NCBI RefSeq assembly: GCF_021440085.1
Contig: NZ_JAKCPW010000005.1
Location: 1-64,000 of the forward strand
Source: Dyadobacter sp. CY261
GTDB taxonomy: Bacteria; Bacteroidota; Bacteroidia; Cytophagales; Spirosomataceae
Length of the DNA stretch: 64,000 nt
Direction: 5' to 3'
A model generated the notes under the pieces. It did not search any database. It was given only the letters and a program-made list of their open reading frames with translations, and was not told the origin of the DNA. Positions within the stretch are counted from its first letter, which is position 1; each line of letters opens with the position of its first letter. The position numbers and the translations under genes were made by a program. Shown piece by piece: positions 55,001 through 63,870 of this stretch.

Positions 55001-55375
55001 ATACAGACTGAAGTATGGATTCAGACGAGAGCTCATAGGCCTGTAAAGTAAAGAATCGCTTGCACCATCGTTGGGAAGGGCATAAAATAAGATCTCCGTT
55101 TTGGATGCACTTAACAGCGATACCTGTTTGCCTCTTCGCCAAAGCTGCAATTTTTCCGGCGCTATCACCTGAAATTCTTTGGGCAGTGAAGCAACCGCAA
55201 TTCTGTGCACTCCTTTTTTAGTAATTCCTATTTTGACATAAGGTTTACCATAGCTGATCCAATTATTGGCATACGGGGCCGTCCATTGTGCGGAGGCATC
55301 TTTGATACTTAAGCAGCCAAGGAGCAACAGAATAATAGAAACTAAAAGCGCTTTTTTGGAATAGACAGTGTGCAT
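52025..55375 (-). CDS. C25 gingipain-type peptidase, PorU2-like, copy 2
   Basis: A 1116-residue exported peptidase. A signal sequence is followed by an N-terminal beta domain (about 30-330), then a gingipain-like caspase-fold domain with the catalytic His near 621 in YFGHGSP and Cys near 657 in YFNGCGVGN. Beta-sandwich regions and a C-terminal sorting-type domain (MIVSPNPALSYAKFEI to LTGKLVLLR) follow. In T9SS organisms PorU is the surface sortase of this family; proteins of this shape are often named PorU2. It lies 13 bases downstream of its paralogue and is probably co-transcribed with it. Confidence 0.8.
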   Translation of the reverse strand: MHTVYSKKALLVSIILLLLGCLSIKDASAQWTAPYANNWISYGKPYVKIGITKKGVHRIAVASLPKEFQVIAPEKLQLWRRGKQVSLLSASKTEILFYALPNDGASDSLLYRPMSSRLNPYFSLYSDEGAYFLTNADEAGKRAPVINQAPDSKLTVLPAHDEVITSLFQTDYSLSAESSNRADFFNSFFELGASRTGKFQAVATTLTNAFTLTGQTSDLGNAWVKLLVHGRSNNTRNIEVYIGKDAQSLRKVGLISNAGFSGSEYTFALAPGDVDDAKKGIFTLKSVSAEKYDGFSLAYFSIGYRQLLNMNTAKTKEFRLSAAEATSAWSRLRIEGVTAGSRVLAMADDDNPAILEGSYENLMVPRTIGKKQRILVTSEVTDVAASKMKAMTFIPFSPKNTNYIIVTSENLADGANAYATYRASVAGGAFRPLVVKITDIYNQFNYGEPSPLAIRKFMAYMLNEGGTDKNLFLIGKSTTRVERMKRELADEVPTVGYPGSDILLVDGLAGAPRDVPAVPVGRFAAITNQNVLDYLEKVKEYEDNSDGEYGWRKNVLHLNGGKNVGEITQLRDLLADLVPNVETGVMGGKVTPYVKQRAMAEVESVNITQNVNTGVGLITYFGHGSPILTDLDMGYITDAARGYNNRGKYPMMYFNGCGVGNIFSGRFNLNPPNPTASDRITLSLDWMLAPKRGAIAVIANSFESFVSPSSNYLQQLYAAMFVNEKTYHMPIGKIQLEVAKVIVSKANDRYNVANVHQSLLQGDPVLKLVTLDKPDYAVNPVDGLTLYSESPDKTIENSDSIKVGIVVSNLGKNVSGLTIPVEITYLSKANSVTRELLVKSFPLSDTLNVSFANTKNIESVRISVDPKKSIVELNEQNNITMFSFNWDAIKGESLVSAKDLIAPLLTVKINSQIPRQDQTFTPNPEILVTATDDRRFSPDTSLVDIFIKRCGTDSCDFNKVEYSKSNIELRSVDETSFELKLSTTDLVPGVYEMLVNVRDSSGNVSPATYRVKFKVAEQDPSGPEMIVSPNPALSYAKFEIRNVSRAEVKSVRYIIYNSLGTVVRDFQAGLISLSPDNVWYWTPNLERSGLYTYKVILAGESGNTVKTLTGKLVLLR

Positions 55376-55388
55376 CTCGCTCAGAAAC

Positions 55389-58343
55389 TTATTTTTTAAT
55401 TACTTTTTTAAAGTAGACATCATTATTTGATGTTACTATTTTCAACGTGTAAGAGCCTGTTGGCAAATTCGATAAGTCGGCACTATCTCCTGAACCAGTT
55501 CTTCTGATTTTACCCGAATTGTCCACAACACTCCATTTAGACAAGCTAACGGGCGCGTCGATCCGGATATTAAATACATCAGAAGATGGATTTGGGTACA
55601 CTTTTAACAAACTCGTCCCTTCCCGCTCTACGGAAACAATCCTTGATAATGTCGACTTTCCTTCCACTTCATTACCCTCGGCATCGATGCTCGCCACATC
55701 TACTTGTTTCAAACGGTAGTAACTTACGCCGGGAAGTGGCTTGCTATCGCGGAAAGTGTAGGTCGTTTCAACAGATGTATTGCCTTTGCCTTCAATTCTG
55801 GCCAGCGTTTCAAAGTTCTTTCCGTTATAACTTCTTTCGAGGACAAAGTGGCTGTTATTCGTTTCGGAAGCAGTTTTCCACGCAACATCCACCTGGTCAA
55901 CTGTTGCAAGTTTAGCAGAGAACGATACCAAATCCACAGGAAGCCCACCTTCGGTAGAAATTAGAACCCTCAAAGCAGGATCTCCCAACAGCAATGTCTG
56001 ATGGATCTGCGCCTGGTCCGCAATATATTCGATGTTCAGCCGGGCATTTTCATACCCCACTCGGTAACCGGCGCTCAGTTTCGTTTGAAGCGCAACATCT
56101 TTCATCATCTCACCGATGCTCTTCCGGTCCTTATCGCTTTGATTGAAAATTGCAGCGTAGATCCGCTGTAGATAGTTATTGCAGCTGGATGCATATCCAG
56201 CCCATGTATTGCCAAAAACTGCTACTGCGCCTTTATTGGCGGTCAGCAGCCAGTCGAGCGACTGAGGGCGCGAAGTGGACTCGTTAACTGTTGTGGCAAA
56301 GTTGTTCGAGAAAACGTTCAGGATGTCACATCCATTGTAGAACATAATCGGGTACTTGCCTGGATTGTTAAACTGTTTTGCAGGGTCCGAAACGTAACCG
56401 AAGTTATAGTCGGTACGGTATGGAGCACTATGTCCAAAGTATGTGATCATCCCCACGCCAGGGTTTACATATTTGTATAACGTATCCAACTGCTGCCCGT
56501 TAAGCGGGTCCGATAGATCCGTTCTTTTCAATGCAACCACATTTCCCTTGAACTTCGCAGGGTTTGTTACCATTCCGGCTACATTGGCCAGGTTTGCTGA
56601 ATGGTCATCAATTTCCGCTTGTGTCTTTCCCCCACTGAGATGTATGACATTTCTTTTCCATGCAATCCCTGAGCTGGTTTTTTCATAACTCTTGACCTTA
56701 TCCAGATACGCCAGGGCATCTGCATTTACCACTGCTGGCAGCCGTCCTACTGGAATAGCGGGCACATCCTTTGGCGTCCCCTGAAGGCCTTCGATTAGAA
56801 GAATGTCGGAGCCGGGAAATGCAAAGGTTGGGACTTCATTAGGAAGTTCCTTCGTGATCCTGTCGTTACGGGTGACCGATTTACCCATTAACATCAAAAA
56901 GCGGTCTTTATTTCCGTCCGAAATCATGTAATCGACGAAACGTCTGATAGCCAGCGGGCTTGGCTCTCCATAATTGAACTGGTTATAAAGATCCCTGATT
57001 TTAAATACTCCGGTTTTGAATTTTCTACCGGGAGTTTCGACTTTGCGATATTTGGCAAGAGAATCGGATGCGCTCAGCAACACGTCGTTACTTATTATCA
57101 GATAATCGTAGTCTGCCTTATTAATTACACTAAATTGAGTTGAGGTGATTTTAGCTGGGGCTACAATCGTAGTCACATTGGATGCCCATAGTTTCAGGGG
57201 CTTTCCATTGGGCCTGGTGAAAATAAGATTATTAGCAGGCCCGTTGATGATCCTTACATTGTACGGATCCGAAACATCGTAAAATTTCGCATTTGATGCA
57301 GGTGTTGTGACAACGATCTTGTTTTTTGTTCCTTGTGCGGCAGCCGGGAAATTAAATTCATAGGATGCCAGACCCCGCATATCTATCTCTTGCTTGTAAC
57401 TGATCGCATAATAGGTCACTGAAAAATAGTCATAATATAACGCCTGAAGCGGAGCATCTGATCTGAAACCAAGCCGTCCTTCATTCGTTGGGCTAAGATC
57501 TCCCGGCTGTACGGTAAATGAATACTCACCATAGTTGAAGCCGGAAACAGAAATCTGGCCGTCGTGTCTTAGGGTCGATGCACTCTGGCCAATATAAATG
57601 TGAAAATTCCTTGGATTCGCGCCGTTAGGAATGTAATCGGAACGACCAGCCATTAATATTTTTACTGTTACCGGATCATTCCCCACTCTCTTTTTGAGTG
57701 CAATAGGAAACGCACTGTAAATAGTATCCGCTGCATTGTCGTCAAGCGCTGTCCCGGTCCTTGTCTGCCCTTCTTCCATGAAGCTGTTCAAGTTGGTGGG
57801 GCGCAGGGATACCTGAGACGCATGTGTATATTGATTTGAATAAACCGTACGATCCATTCCATCATGAGAAGTAAGCACGTTGGCGCCGGTAGCATCACTG
57901 ATCGTTTCCGTAACTGCCCTTTTGCCATTATCAGGATCGATAGTGAGAAAATAAGAGCTTTCGTCGGAGTACATGCTATAATACGGATTGATGCGTGAGC
58001 TTGTAGGCCGGTACAACAGGGAATCGGAAGATCCGTCGTTGGGTAATCCGTAAAATTCGATTTCAGTGGTATTTGCTTTAAGCAGCGCAACCTCCAGTCC
58101 GCGATGAAACAATCGTAATTTGGCAGGATCCGCGCCACTCAAAAATCCTGCTGGCAAGGTTACGCGGTGAACTCCCCTGACCGTGACGCCAATACGGAGC
58201 CATTTCTGATTGTACTTCCCTTGTAACCACTCATTTCCAAATGTCCCATTCCATGGCGTGCCCTGCGAGCATACTTCACCACAAACCAACAAGGATAAAA
58301 ACAGAACAGAGAAGAAGGTTTTCGTAAAAGTAAATTTGTTCAT
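55389..58343 (-). CDS. C25 gingipain-type peptidase, PorU2-like, copy 1
   Basis: A 984-residue paralogue of the gene at 52025: shared blocks are LPNDGSSDSLLYRPTSSRIN, FKTGVFKIRDLYNQFNYGEPSPLAIRRF and PGSDILLIEGLQGTPKDVPA. Catalytic His near 637 (YFGHSAP) and Cys near 671 (MFYNGCD) are present. It is shorter because it lacks one of the beta-sandwich regions before the end. The C-terminus is a type IX sorting domain (LKVYPNPSSDVFNIRI to VYFKKVIKK), so it is exported by that system. The pair arose by tandem duplication. Confidence 0.82.
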   Translation of the reverse strand: MNKFTFTKTFFSVLFLSLLVCGEVCSQGTPWNGTFGNEWLQGKYNQKWLRIGVTVRGVHRVTLPAGFLSGADPAKLRLFHRGLEVALLKANTTEIEFYGLPNDGSSDSLLYRPTSSRINPYYSMYSDESSYFLTIDPDNGKRAVTETISDATGANVLTSHDGMDRTVYSNQYTHASQVSLRPTNLNSFMEEGQTRTGTALDDNAADTIYSAFPIALKKRVGNDPVTVKILMAGRSDYIPNGANPRNFHIYIGQSASTLRHDGQISVSGFNYGEYSFTVQPGDLSPTNEGRLGFRSDAPLQALYYDYFSVTYYAISYKQEIDMRGLASYEFNFPAAAQGTKNKIVVTTPASNAKFYDVSDPYNVRIINGPANNLIFTRPNGKPLKLWASNVTTIVAPAKITSTQFSVINKADYDYLIISNDVLLSASDSLAKYRKVETPGRKFKTGVFKIRDLYNQFNYGEPSPLAIRRFVDYMISDGNKDRFLMLMGKSVTRNDRITKELPNEVPTFAFPGSDILLIEGLQGTPKDVPAIPVGRLPAVVNADALAYLDKVKSYEKTSSGIAWKRNVIHLSGGKTQAEIDDHSANLANVAGMVTNPAKFKGNVVALKRTDLSDPLNGQQLDTLYKYVNPGVGMITYFGHSAPYRTDYNFGYVSDPAKQFNNPGKYPIMFYNGCDILNVFSNNFATTVNESTSRPQSLDWLLTANKGAVAVFGNTWAGYASSCNNYLQRIYAAIFNQSDKDRKSIGEMMKDVALQTKLSAGYRVGYENARLNIEYIADQAQIHQTLLLGDPALRVLISTEGGLPVDLVSFSAKLATVDQVDVAWKTASETNNSHFVLERSYNGKNFETLARIEGKGNTSVETTYTFRDSKPLPGVSYYRLKQVDVASIDAEGNEVEGKSTLSRIVSVEREGTSLLKVYPNPSSDVFNIRIDAPVSLSKWSVVDNSGKIRRTGSGDSADLSNLPTGSYTLKIVTSNNDVYFKKVIKK

Positions 58344-58647
58344 AATGTATTTATATTATAGTGCTATAACTGGTAAAATAAATGACAATAAGCCTTTTAT
58401 ATACAATTCATGCATAAAAATATCATTTTTTCATGAGATGTTCCCTAATTTCTTATCCTTAAAAAAGCTCATAGCAACTTCCTGATAAATGGCATGATTT
58501 TATTGTTCCTTTTCATGAATATCGGGTACCGCCCGCTATGTAAACGTTTTTGATAAATGAACGCATATACGTTTCAGTTATAACAATTGTTATTTTTTCA
58601 GTTACTTTGCGCCATATGGCTTTATTTTAACTAAACTCATCTTGACT
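58344..58647. other. divergent intergenic region before the collagen-like gene
   Basis: An A/T-rich gap of 304 bases between the leftward peptidase pair and the rightward lipoprotein gene, so it must hold both promoters. A TTACTTTG near 58602 resembles a -7 element but is one base short of the consensus. No reading frame, repeat or hairpin worth naming was seen. Confidence 0.4.
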
Positions 58648-59244
58648 ATGCTCAAAAAGTTAACATTTATCTTACCGATTTTGATTGCTGTAATTTTCGT
58701 AAGCTGCGACGGAGACAAAGGCGACGTAGGACCCGCAGGACCGGCAGGGGCACAGGGACCGGCAGGGGCGCAAGGACCAAAAGGGGACTCCGGAGTTAAT
58801 GGAGAGGATGGCAAAGACGGTGTTGGAGCTTTGATGATTTCCTCCGGTCCAGTTAAAAGTTATCAAGGCGGCTACGTCTTAGGAAAGTCAGGTCTGACAG
58901 CTGCTGATTCTGTGCTAATCTCTAAAAGCGCTGTCCTAACCTATGTCAAAAGCCAAAACAGATACTATGCTGTGCCAGGTGTCGTGAAATTTGATACAGA
59001 TACTAAGTTCACCAATTTCAACGCATGGAGCCAGTATTTCGATACCAGATTCTATGTGGTGGTCGACCCGATAAGTTGGTCGGAGGACCAAGCGACTGCT
59101 CCTGAGCGAGATTTTCAAGACGTTAAAGCGATTATTGTTCCCGCTGAAAAGTACAGGTTGAACGGCAGCGTCGACTGGACGGATTACGAGGCGACTGTAA
59201 AATCTCTGGGCGCAAATGTGCGCGTTATTACGGCTGACAAATAA
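58648..59244 (+). CDS. collagen-like repeat lipoprotein
   Basis: A 198-residue lipoprotein with signal [20 protein letters not shown] (Cys at 20). It is followed at once by about eleven Gly-x-y triplets ([20 protein letters not shown] and on), many with Pro or Ala, which can form a collagen triple helix, so trimers on the surface are likely. The C-terminal part (about 60-198) is a single beta-rich domain. The ATG at 58648 is chosen; a TTG at 58642 adds only two residues. Such short collagen-like stalks occur in many bacterial surface proteins. Confidence 0.85.
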   Translation: MLKKLTFILPILIAVIFVSCDGDKGDVGPAGPAGAQGPAGAQGPKGDSGVNGEDGKDGVGALMISSGPVKSYQGGYVLGKSGLTAADSVLISKSAVLTYVKSQNRYYAVPGVVKFDTDTKFTNFNAWSQYFDTRFYVVVDPISWSEDQATAPERDFQDVKAIIVPAEKYRLNGSVDWTDYEATVKSLGANVRVITADK

Positions 59245-59253
59245 AAATCAGGC

Positions 59254-59313
59254 GACGAACATTAAGCAAGAGAGGCAGCGCAAATGCGCTGCCTCTCTTG
59301 CTTAATGTTCGTC
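59254..59313. repeat. 60-base near-perfect palindrome
   Basis: Two perfectly complementary 29-base arms (59254-59282 and 59285-59313) are separated by only AA. They lie 9 bases after the stop of the collagen-like gene. No T-run follows. A transcript would form one long hairpin, and DNA could extrude a cruciform. The remaining gap to mqo (59314-59500) is A/T-rich with no further feature seen. Confidence 0.9.
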
Positions 59314-59500
59314 CATATTTCCAATTATTAAAACAATCCAAGTTTTAATTGCCCCCTGCAAAGAACTTGCGATACCTCTTAATTTTTATTTTTGGAATTA
59401 TACTATTTTCGAAACAAATATTGTTAGGATGATTGTTACCTAATAGCAATTTGTACTTTTCCGGGCTTAGGCCCTCTTACCATATTTACTTTTTTTCGTG

Positions 59501-61027
59501 ATGAATACCAAAAAGTCTTCAAAAACGAGCTCACCTGACGTGGTTTTGATTGGGGCAGGCATTATGAGCGCTACGCTCGGGGTTCTGCTAAAAAAGCTTA
59601 GTCCTTCCATTACCATTTCCATCTTCGAACGCCTTGACCGCGTAACCGCCGAGAGCTCAGATCCATGGAACAATGCTGGCACCGGCCATTCCGCCTTCTG
59701 TGAATTGAACTACACGCCCCAGCTGGCCGACGGTTCTATTGAAACCAAAAAAGCCGTCAAGATCGCCGAGTCGTTCGAAGTCTCCAAGGAGTTTTGGTCA
59801 TTTCTTGTTGAAAATGGGGTGATCGATTCACCTGATACATTTATCCACAATATTCCACACCTGAGTTTTGTTTGGGGTGAAGAAAACGTAGAGTATCTCC
59901 GCAAACGGTATGAGGCTTTGACAAGCCATCACCTTTTTCACGGAATGGAATACACCGAGGAGAAGGACGTGATCGCAGACTGGGCGCCACTAACGATGGA
60001 CGGCCGGAATGCAGACGAAAAAGTAGCCGCTACCCGTATGGAATTGGGCACCGACGTCAACTTTGGCGCGCTAACCAAGGCGATGTTCGATTACCTTGAA
60101 ACGCAAGATGGTGTCAATCTTTTTCTCAATTATGAAGTAGATGATCTAAAGCGCAATAAGGATAATTCCTGGCAGATCGAGGTAAAAGATCGCGCAACGA
60201 AAAAGGAAAGTGGGGTGCGCGCCAAATTTATATTCATCGGTGCAGGAGGGGGCTCTCTGCCTTTGCTCGAAAAATCGAATATCCCGGAAGGAAAAGGTTT
60301 CGGTGGTTTTCCTGTAAGTGGTCAATGGCTCGTTTGCAATAAGCCGGAAATCATTGAAAAGCATCAGGCCAAAGTATATGGTAAGGCTTCGGTAGGCTCG
60401 CCTCCGATGTCCGTCCCTCACCTCGATACCCGCATTATCGACGGTAAAAAAGCATTACTATTCGGGCCATATGCCGGCTTTTCTACCAAGTTTTTGAAAA
60501 ACGGTTCATATCTGGATCTCCCGCTTTCCATTAAGCTCAATAATATTAAGCCAATGCTTGCGGCCGGTTTGCATAACATTCCGCTGACAAAGTATCTAAT
60601 CGATCAGGTAAGGCAGTCACCGCAAGATCGTCTGGAAGCATTGAGAGACTACTTCCCAGAGGCTAAACTGGAAGATTGGGACCTTGAAACAGCGGGACAG
60701 CGTGTTCAGGTTATTAAGAAAGATAAAAAGGCAGGCGGTGTTCTGGAATTCGGTACCGAAATGGTGACTGCTGCGGACGGCTCCCTGGCTGCATTACTAG
60801 GCGCATCGCCGGGCGCATCCACAGCCGTATCGATCATGCTCGAATTGATCCATAAATGTTTTCCAGAAGCCAAAAGCCCGGAATGGCAACGCGAATTCAA
60901 AAAGATTATCCCATCATTCGGAAAATCACTTTCAAAAGAAAAAGACCTGGCGATAAAAACCCGCGCATGGACTACCGAAGTGCTACATTTGAGCGCCTCG
61001 CATCTCGAAGCTGAAGTGACTGTGTGA
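59501..61027 (+). CDS. mqo: malate:quinone oxidoreductase
   Basis: A 508-residue FAD enzyme at the inner membrane, oxidising malate to oxaloacetate and passing electrons to quinone; it can replace or add to malate dehydrogenase in the citric acid cycle. FAD-binding GAGIMSATLG is near 18, then DPWNNAGTGHSAFCELNYTP near 53-72, FIGAGGGSLPLLEKS near 246, FGPYAGFSTKFLK near 326, and LLGASPGASTAVSIMLELI near 430. The start is the ATG at 59501; a GTG directly before it is also in frame. Confidence 0.93.
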   Translation: MNTKKSSKTSSPDVVLIGAGIMSATLGVLLKKLSPSITISIFERLDRVTAESSDPWNNAGTGHSAFCELNYTPQLADGSIETKKAVKIAESFEVSKEFWSFLVENGVIDSPDTFIHNIPHLSFVWGEENVEYLRKRYEALTSHHLFHGMEYTEEKDVIADWAPLTMDGRNADEKVAATRMELGTDVNFGALTKAMFDYLETQDGVNLFLNYEVDDLKRNKDNSWQIEVKDRATKKESGVRAKFIFIGAGGGSLPLLEKSNIPEGKGFGGFPVSGQWLVCNKPEIIEKHQAKVYGKASVGSPPMSVPHLDTRIIDGKKALLFGPYAGFSTKFLKNGSYLDLPLSIKLNNIKPMLAAGLHNIPLTKYLIDQVRQSPQDRLEALRDYFPEAKLEDWDLETAGQRVQVIKKDKKAGGVLEFGTEMVTAADGSLAALLGASPGASTAVSIMLELIHKCFPEAKSPEWQREFKKIIPSFGKSLSKEKDLAIKTRAWTTEVLHLSASHLEAEVTV

Positions 61028-61040
61028 TTTACATATATTG

Positions 61041-61078
61041 AAAAGAAACCCCGGAGATTGACTTTCGGGGTTTCTTTT
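61041..61078. terminator. bidirectional terminator between mqo and the Uma2-family gene
   Basis: AAAAGAAACCCCG pairs perfectly with CGGGGTTTCTTTT over 13 bases. Its right edge touches the stop of the convergent gene. Confidence 0.9.
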
Positions 61079-61667
61079 ATTCAGCAAAGATTTCTGAAAG
61101 GTTGACGGCAAGATCGGGAAAAACGGCTGATTGCAAAATTTCACCAATATTTTTAGGATGTTGCCCCACAAATTTACCGTCCTGATCAAGCAAATAAACA
61201 ATAACGTGTTCATAGTCTGGGTAGACAACCCAATATTCTCGTACTCCGCATTCTTCATACACATTGTACTTGTGGTTCATTTCCTTCGAGGTATTTCCCG
61301 GAGAAAGAACTTCAATTACCAGATCCGGCGCACCAAGGCAACCTCGGTCGTCCAGTTTTGACAAATCGCAGACTACGCAAAGATCAGGTTGTAGAACAGT
61401 AGTGATTTCCTGATTGCTTTTTTTGTCTTTAATCGGCAATCTAACATCAAATGGAGCTGCATATGCCCGGCATGGATTGCTTTTCAAATGACTCCAAATG
61501 AACCCGCTTAAATTGAATACAACCTCCTGATGCCGACGCGACGGAGCCGGGGACATTTTGTAAATGTATCCCCTAATCAGTTCCAAACGCTCCTTGAATT
61601 GCCACTTAAGATAGTCAGCGTAGGTGTATTGTTTGGTAAGATCCAGCTGGTCGAAACTTGTGATCAT
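61077..61667 (-). CDS. Uma2-family (DUF820) PD-(D/E)XK nuclease-like protein
   Basis: A 196-residue protein of the Uma2/DUF820 family with the restriction-endonuclease-like fold: ERLELIRGYIYKMSPAPSRRHQEV near 24-47, the metal-binding Asp in VLQPDLCVVC near 98, the ExL...K region DLVIEVLSPGNTSKEMNHKY near 120-139 and YEECGVREYWVVYPDYEHV. The key acidic residues and Lys are present. The cellular role of the family is poorly known. The start at 61667 is preferred over 61706 by family length. Confidence 0.8.
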   Translation of the reverse strand: MITSFDQLDLTKQYTYADYLKWQFKERLELIRGYIYKMSPAPSRRHQEVVFNLSGFIWSHLKSNPCRAYAAPFDVRLPIKDKKSNQEITTVLQPDLCVVCDLSKLDDRGCLGAPDLVIEVLSPGNTSKEMNHKYNVYEECGVREYWVVYPDYEHVIVYLLDQDGKFVGQHPKNIGEILQSAVFPDLAVNLSEIFAE

Positions 61668-61774
61668 AAGCCTGTTCGTTTTCACAATAATACCAAATCC
61701 CTGCACCTATTCCCACTGCGGATGCTAAACATCCAGGTTGACTGTGCAATGGCACCAACCGAATGATCCACGAG

Positions 61775-62620
61775 CTAAAACGCCAGCGACCGCAAAAACC
61801 GCAGCCCGTCAACAGCAATCGCTTCTCGCGAAGGCTCCACTTGCCGCCAAATGGAAGCTGCTTTGGCTATAACTTTTACATCCGGCGTAAAAGATTCGAT
61901 GACGATATCGCCTTGGTAATGGATGCGATCCAATGCAGCGAAAATGCGGTCCCAGTTGATCTGGTCATTACCGGGTGTACCACGGTCGCTACCAGATGCA
62001 TGCAGAAGACCTAGCTTGTTACCGGCTTTTTTGATGGCAAGGGCCGGGTCTTTTTCTTCCAGGTTCATATGAAAAGTATCCAGATGTACTTGCAATGCGT
62101 TGCTGCCTACGTCTTCGATCATACGCAGAGCCTGATCACACGTATTGATAAAATCGGTCTCATAACGATTAAGAGGCTCAATAGCAAGCTTTACGCCGTG
62201 CATTGTTGCAAAATCAGTGAGCACTTTAAGATTATTCACAACAAGTTCCCACTGTTTTCGCTTCTCGTCGTCGGGTACCAGCTCGGCCCTGCCAACGGCC
62301 GAGTAAATCGGACCGGCAATCAGCTTGCTACCCAGCACAGGTGCGATGCGGATAAGCGCCTCCACATACTCGATCGCCGTTACCTGGTCTTTCCGCGTGC
62401 CACGCAAGTCACGCCCCGGACCTGTCGCCGCACATACCGACCTGCATTCCAGTCCTGCTTCGTCCAGTGCTTTCCTAACCAGTTGCGGATCAATATTCGC
62501 AGGATCCTCCAACGCTATCTCTACAAAATCGAAGCCCCAATCTTTAAACTGAGGAAAATAAGAGGTGCTTTCGTTCGTGAATGGTGAAGAAAACAGGTAG
62601 GTATTGATACCGAACTTCAT
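61775..62620 (-). CDS. sugar isomerase/epimerase, D-tagatose 3-epimerase-like
   Basis: A 281-residue TIM-barrel isomerase of the tagatose/psicose 3-epimerase type. Metal and catalytic residues are in place: Glu in LAIEPLNRYETDF near 153, Asp in LQVHLDTFHMN near 186, His in LGLLHASGSD near 212, and Glu in GDIVIESFTP near 247. It converts ketoses at C3 or a related sugar; the exact substrate is unknown. It starts 6 bases after the FG-GAP gene on the same strand, so it is part of a leftward operon. Confidence 0.87.
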   Translation of the reverse strand: MKFGINTYLFSSPFTNESTSYFPQFKDWGFDFVEIALEDPANIDPQLVRKALDEAGLECRSVCAATGPGRDLRGTRKDQVTAIEYVEALIRIAPVLGSKLIAGPIYSAVGRAELVPDDEKRKQWELVVNNLKVLTDFATMHGVKLAIEPLNRYETDFINTCDQALRMIEDVGSNALQVHLDTFHMNLEEKDPALAIKKAGNKLGLLHASGSDRGTPGNDQINWDRIFAALDRIHYQGDIVIESFTPDVKVIAKAASIWRQVEPSREAIAVDGLRFLRSLAF

Positions 62621-62626
62621 TGATGT

Positions 62627-63835
62627 TTACTTCCCTTTTTGCTGTGTGAAAATGCGTACGCCTTTTTTGTTGCCGGTGACAATGTCCAGCAGTCCATCGC
62701 CATTCAAGTCTTCCACGGTAACGTGTAAGCCTACACCCGAGTTGTCATCAATATCGTGCCGGAGCCAGGTCGGGACCTTGCCTGGCTTGTATTCAAACCA
62801 CGAAATGAATGCGGGCTCGAATTCGCCCGGATCGTTACCATTGTGTGCGAAATAGCGCTTACCGGTAATAAAGTCGGGATGCCCGTCGCCATTAAGGTCC
62901 TTCAATGTCAAACCATGCGTTTGAGATATGGTTTTATCGATGTCGTGATGGATCCAGACAGTCTCTTTTCCTTCCATTTTCTGCTCATGCCACCAGATGC
63001 CATAGTTGTGAGCGGAGGCGCTCAGGACGTCGTTCAATCCGTCGCCATTCAGATCCAGCACATACATCTGTGAGCAATCCTGCCCCAGATCGGCCGGATG
63101 AAATTTCCAGTCTTTATCCTTGGGATATTTGGCCGGGCCTTCCGCAGGTCCCTCCCACCAGCCGTTTCTGACCAGCACGTCCTTGCGTCCATCGCCATTA
63201 ATATCGCCATAACCAATCCCGTGTGTGTACATATGCGTTGAATTGTTCGGATCGTTGCTGATGACGTATTTCTCCCAGGTCGTTTCCCCCTTTTTCGAAG
63301 GAGATTTCAACCAGATCACTTTTTTACCCGTCGGATCGTTGCAAAGCAGATCCGGCCGACCGTCACCGTCGATATCCACCAGTTGTGGCGACTCGTTTCC
63401 AACGGATGAATAGATGGTATGCATCGGCCAATGGCCTGGCTTGTTTTGTGGGTTTTCATGCCAGGCAGCTGCTTTGCCCGGCCAGTCGATACGGATCAGG
63501 TCGATCCACCCGTCCTGGTTCACATCCATTGCGAAATCCAGGAAAGAATCGCTGTAACTGCCATTAACGATGAACGAATCCGGTTTGGCCAGCTCGTGCG
63601 CCTTCCAGGACGGTGCCTCGAACCAGTAGGCTCCGGAAAGAATATCTTTTTTACCGTCTTTATTGACATCGCCCATCGCGGCTCCTTCTGCAATGAATTT
63701 TTTGGTCAATTCGGTCTTTTTGAAAGTGGTGGCCGATCCGCCTTTCGCTTTTGTCTGCGCTGAAACACTAGATCCTGTTAGGACGATTATGTTGATTAAA
63801 CAAAGCCATCTCAAAACTCTTCCGGTCAAAATCAT
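62627..63835 (-). CDS. secreted FG-GAP/VCBS repeat propeller protein
   Basis: A 402-residue protein with a signal sequence (LCLINIIVLTGSSVSAQ). The mature chain has seven or so FG-GAP blades with calcium loops (DVNKDGKKDILSGA, DIDGDGRPDLLCND, DINGDGRKDVLVRN, DLNGDGLNDVLSAS, DLNGDGLLDIVTGN). It is related in form to the protein at 41329. It lies between the cytochrome-like gene and the epimerase in one direction, a combination common in Bacteroidota sugar or glycoside utilisation. Confidence 0.85.
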   Translation of the reverse strand: MILTGRVLRWLCLINIIVLTGSSVSAQTKAKGGSATTFKKTELTKKFIAEGAAMGDVNKDGKKDILSGAYWFEAPSWKAHELAKPDSFIVNGSYSDSFLDFAMDVNQDGWIDLIRIDWPGKAAAWHENPQNKPGHWPMHTIYSSVGNESPQLVDIDGDGRPDLLCNDPTGKKVIWLKSPSKKGETTWEKYVISNDPNNSTHMYTHGIGYGDINGDGRKDVLVRNGWWEGPAEGPAKYPKDKDWKFHPADLGQDCSQMYVLDLNGDGLNDVLSASAHNYGIWWHEQKMEGKETVWIHHDIDKTISQTHGLTLKDLNGDGHPDFITGKRYFAHNGNDPGEFEPAFISWFEYKPGKVPTWLRHDIDDNSGVGLHVTVEDLNGDGLLDIVTGNKKGVRIFTQQKGK

Positions 63836-63870
63836 CAGGTTTATGGGTTAGGATTAATACTTAAAACTAT

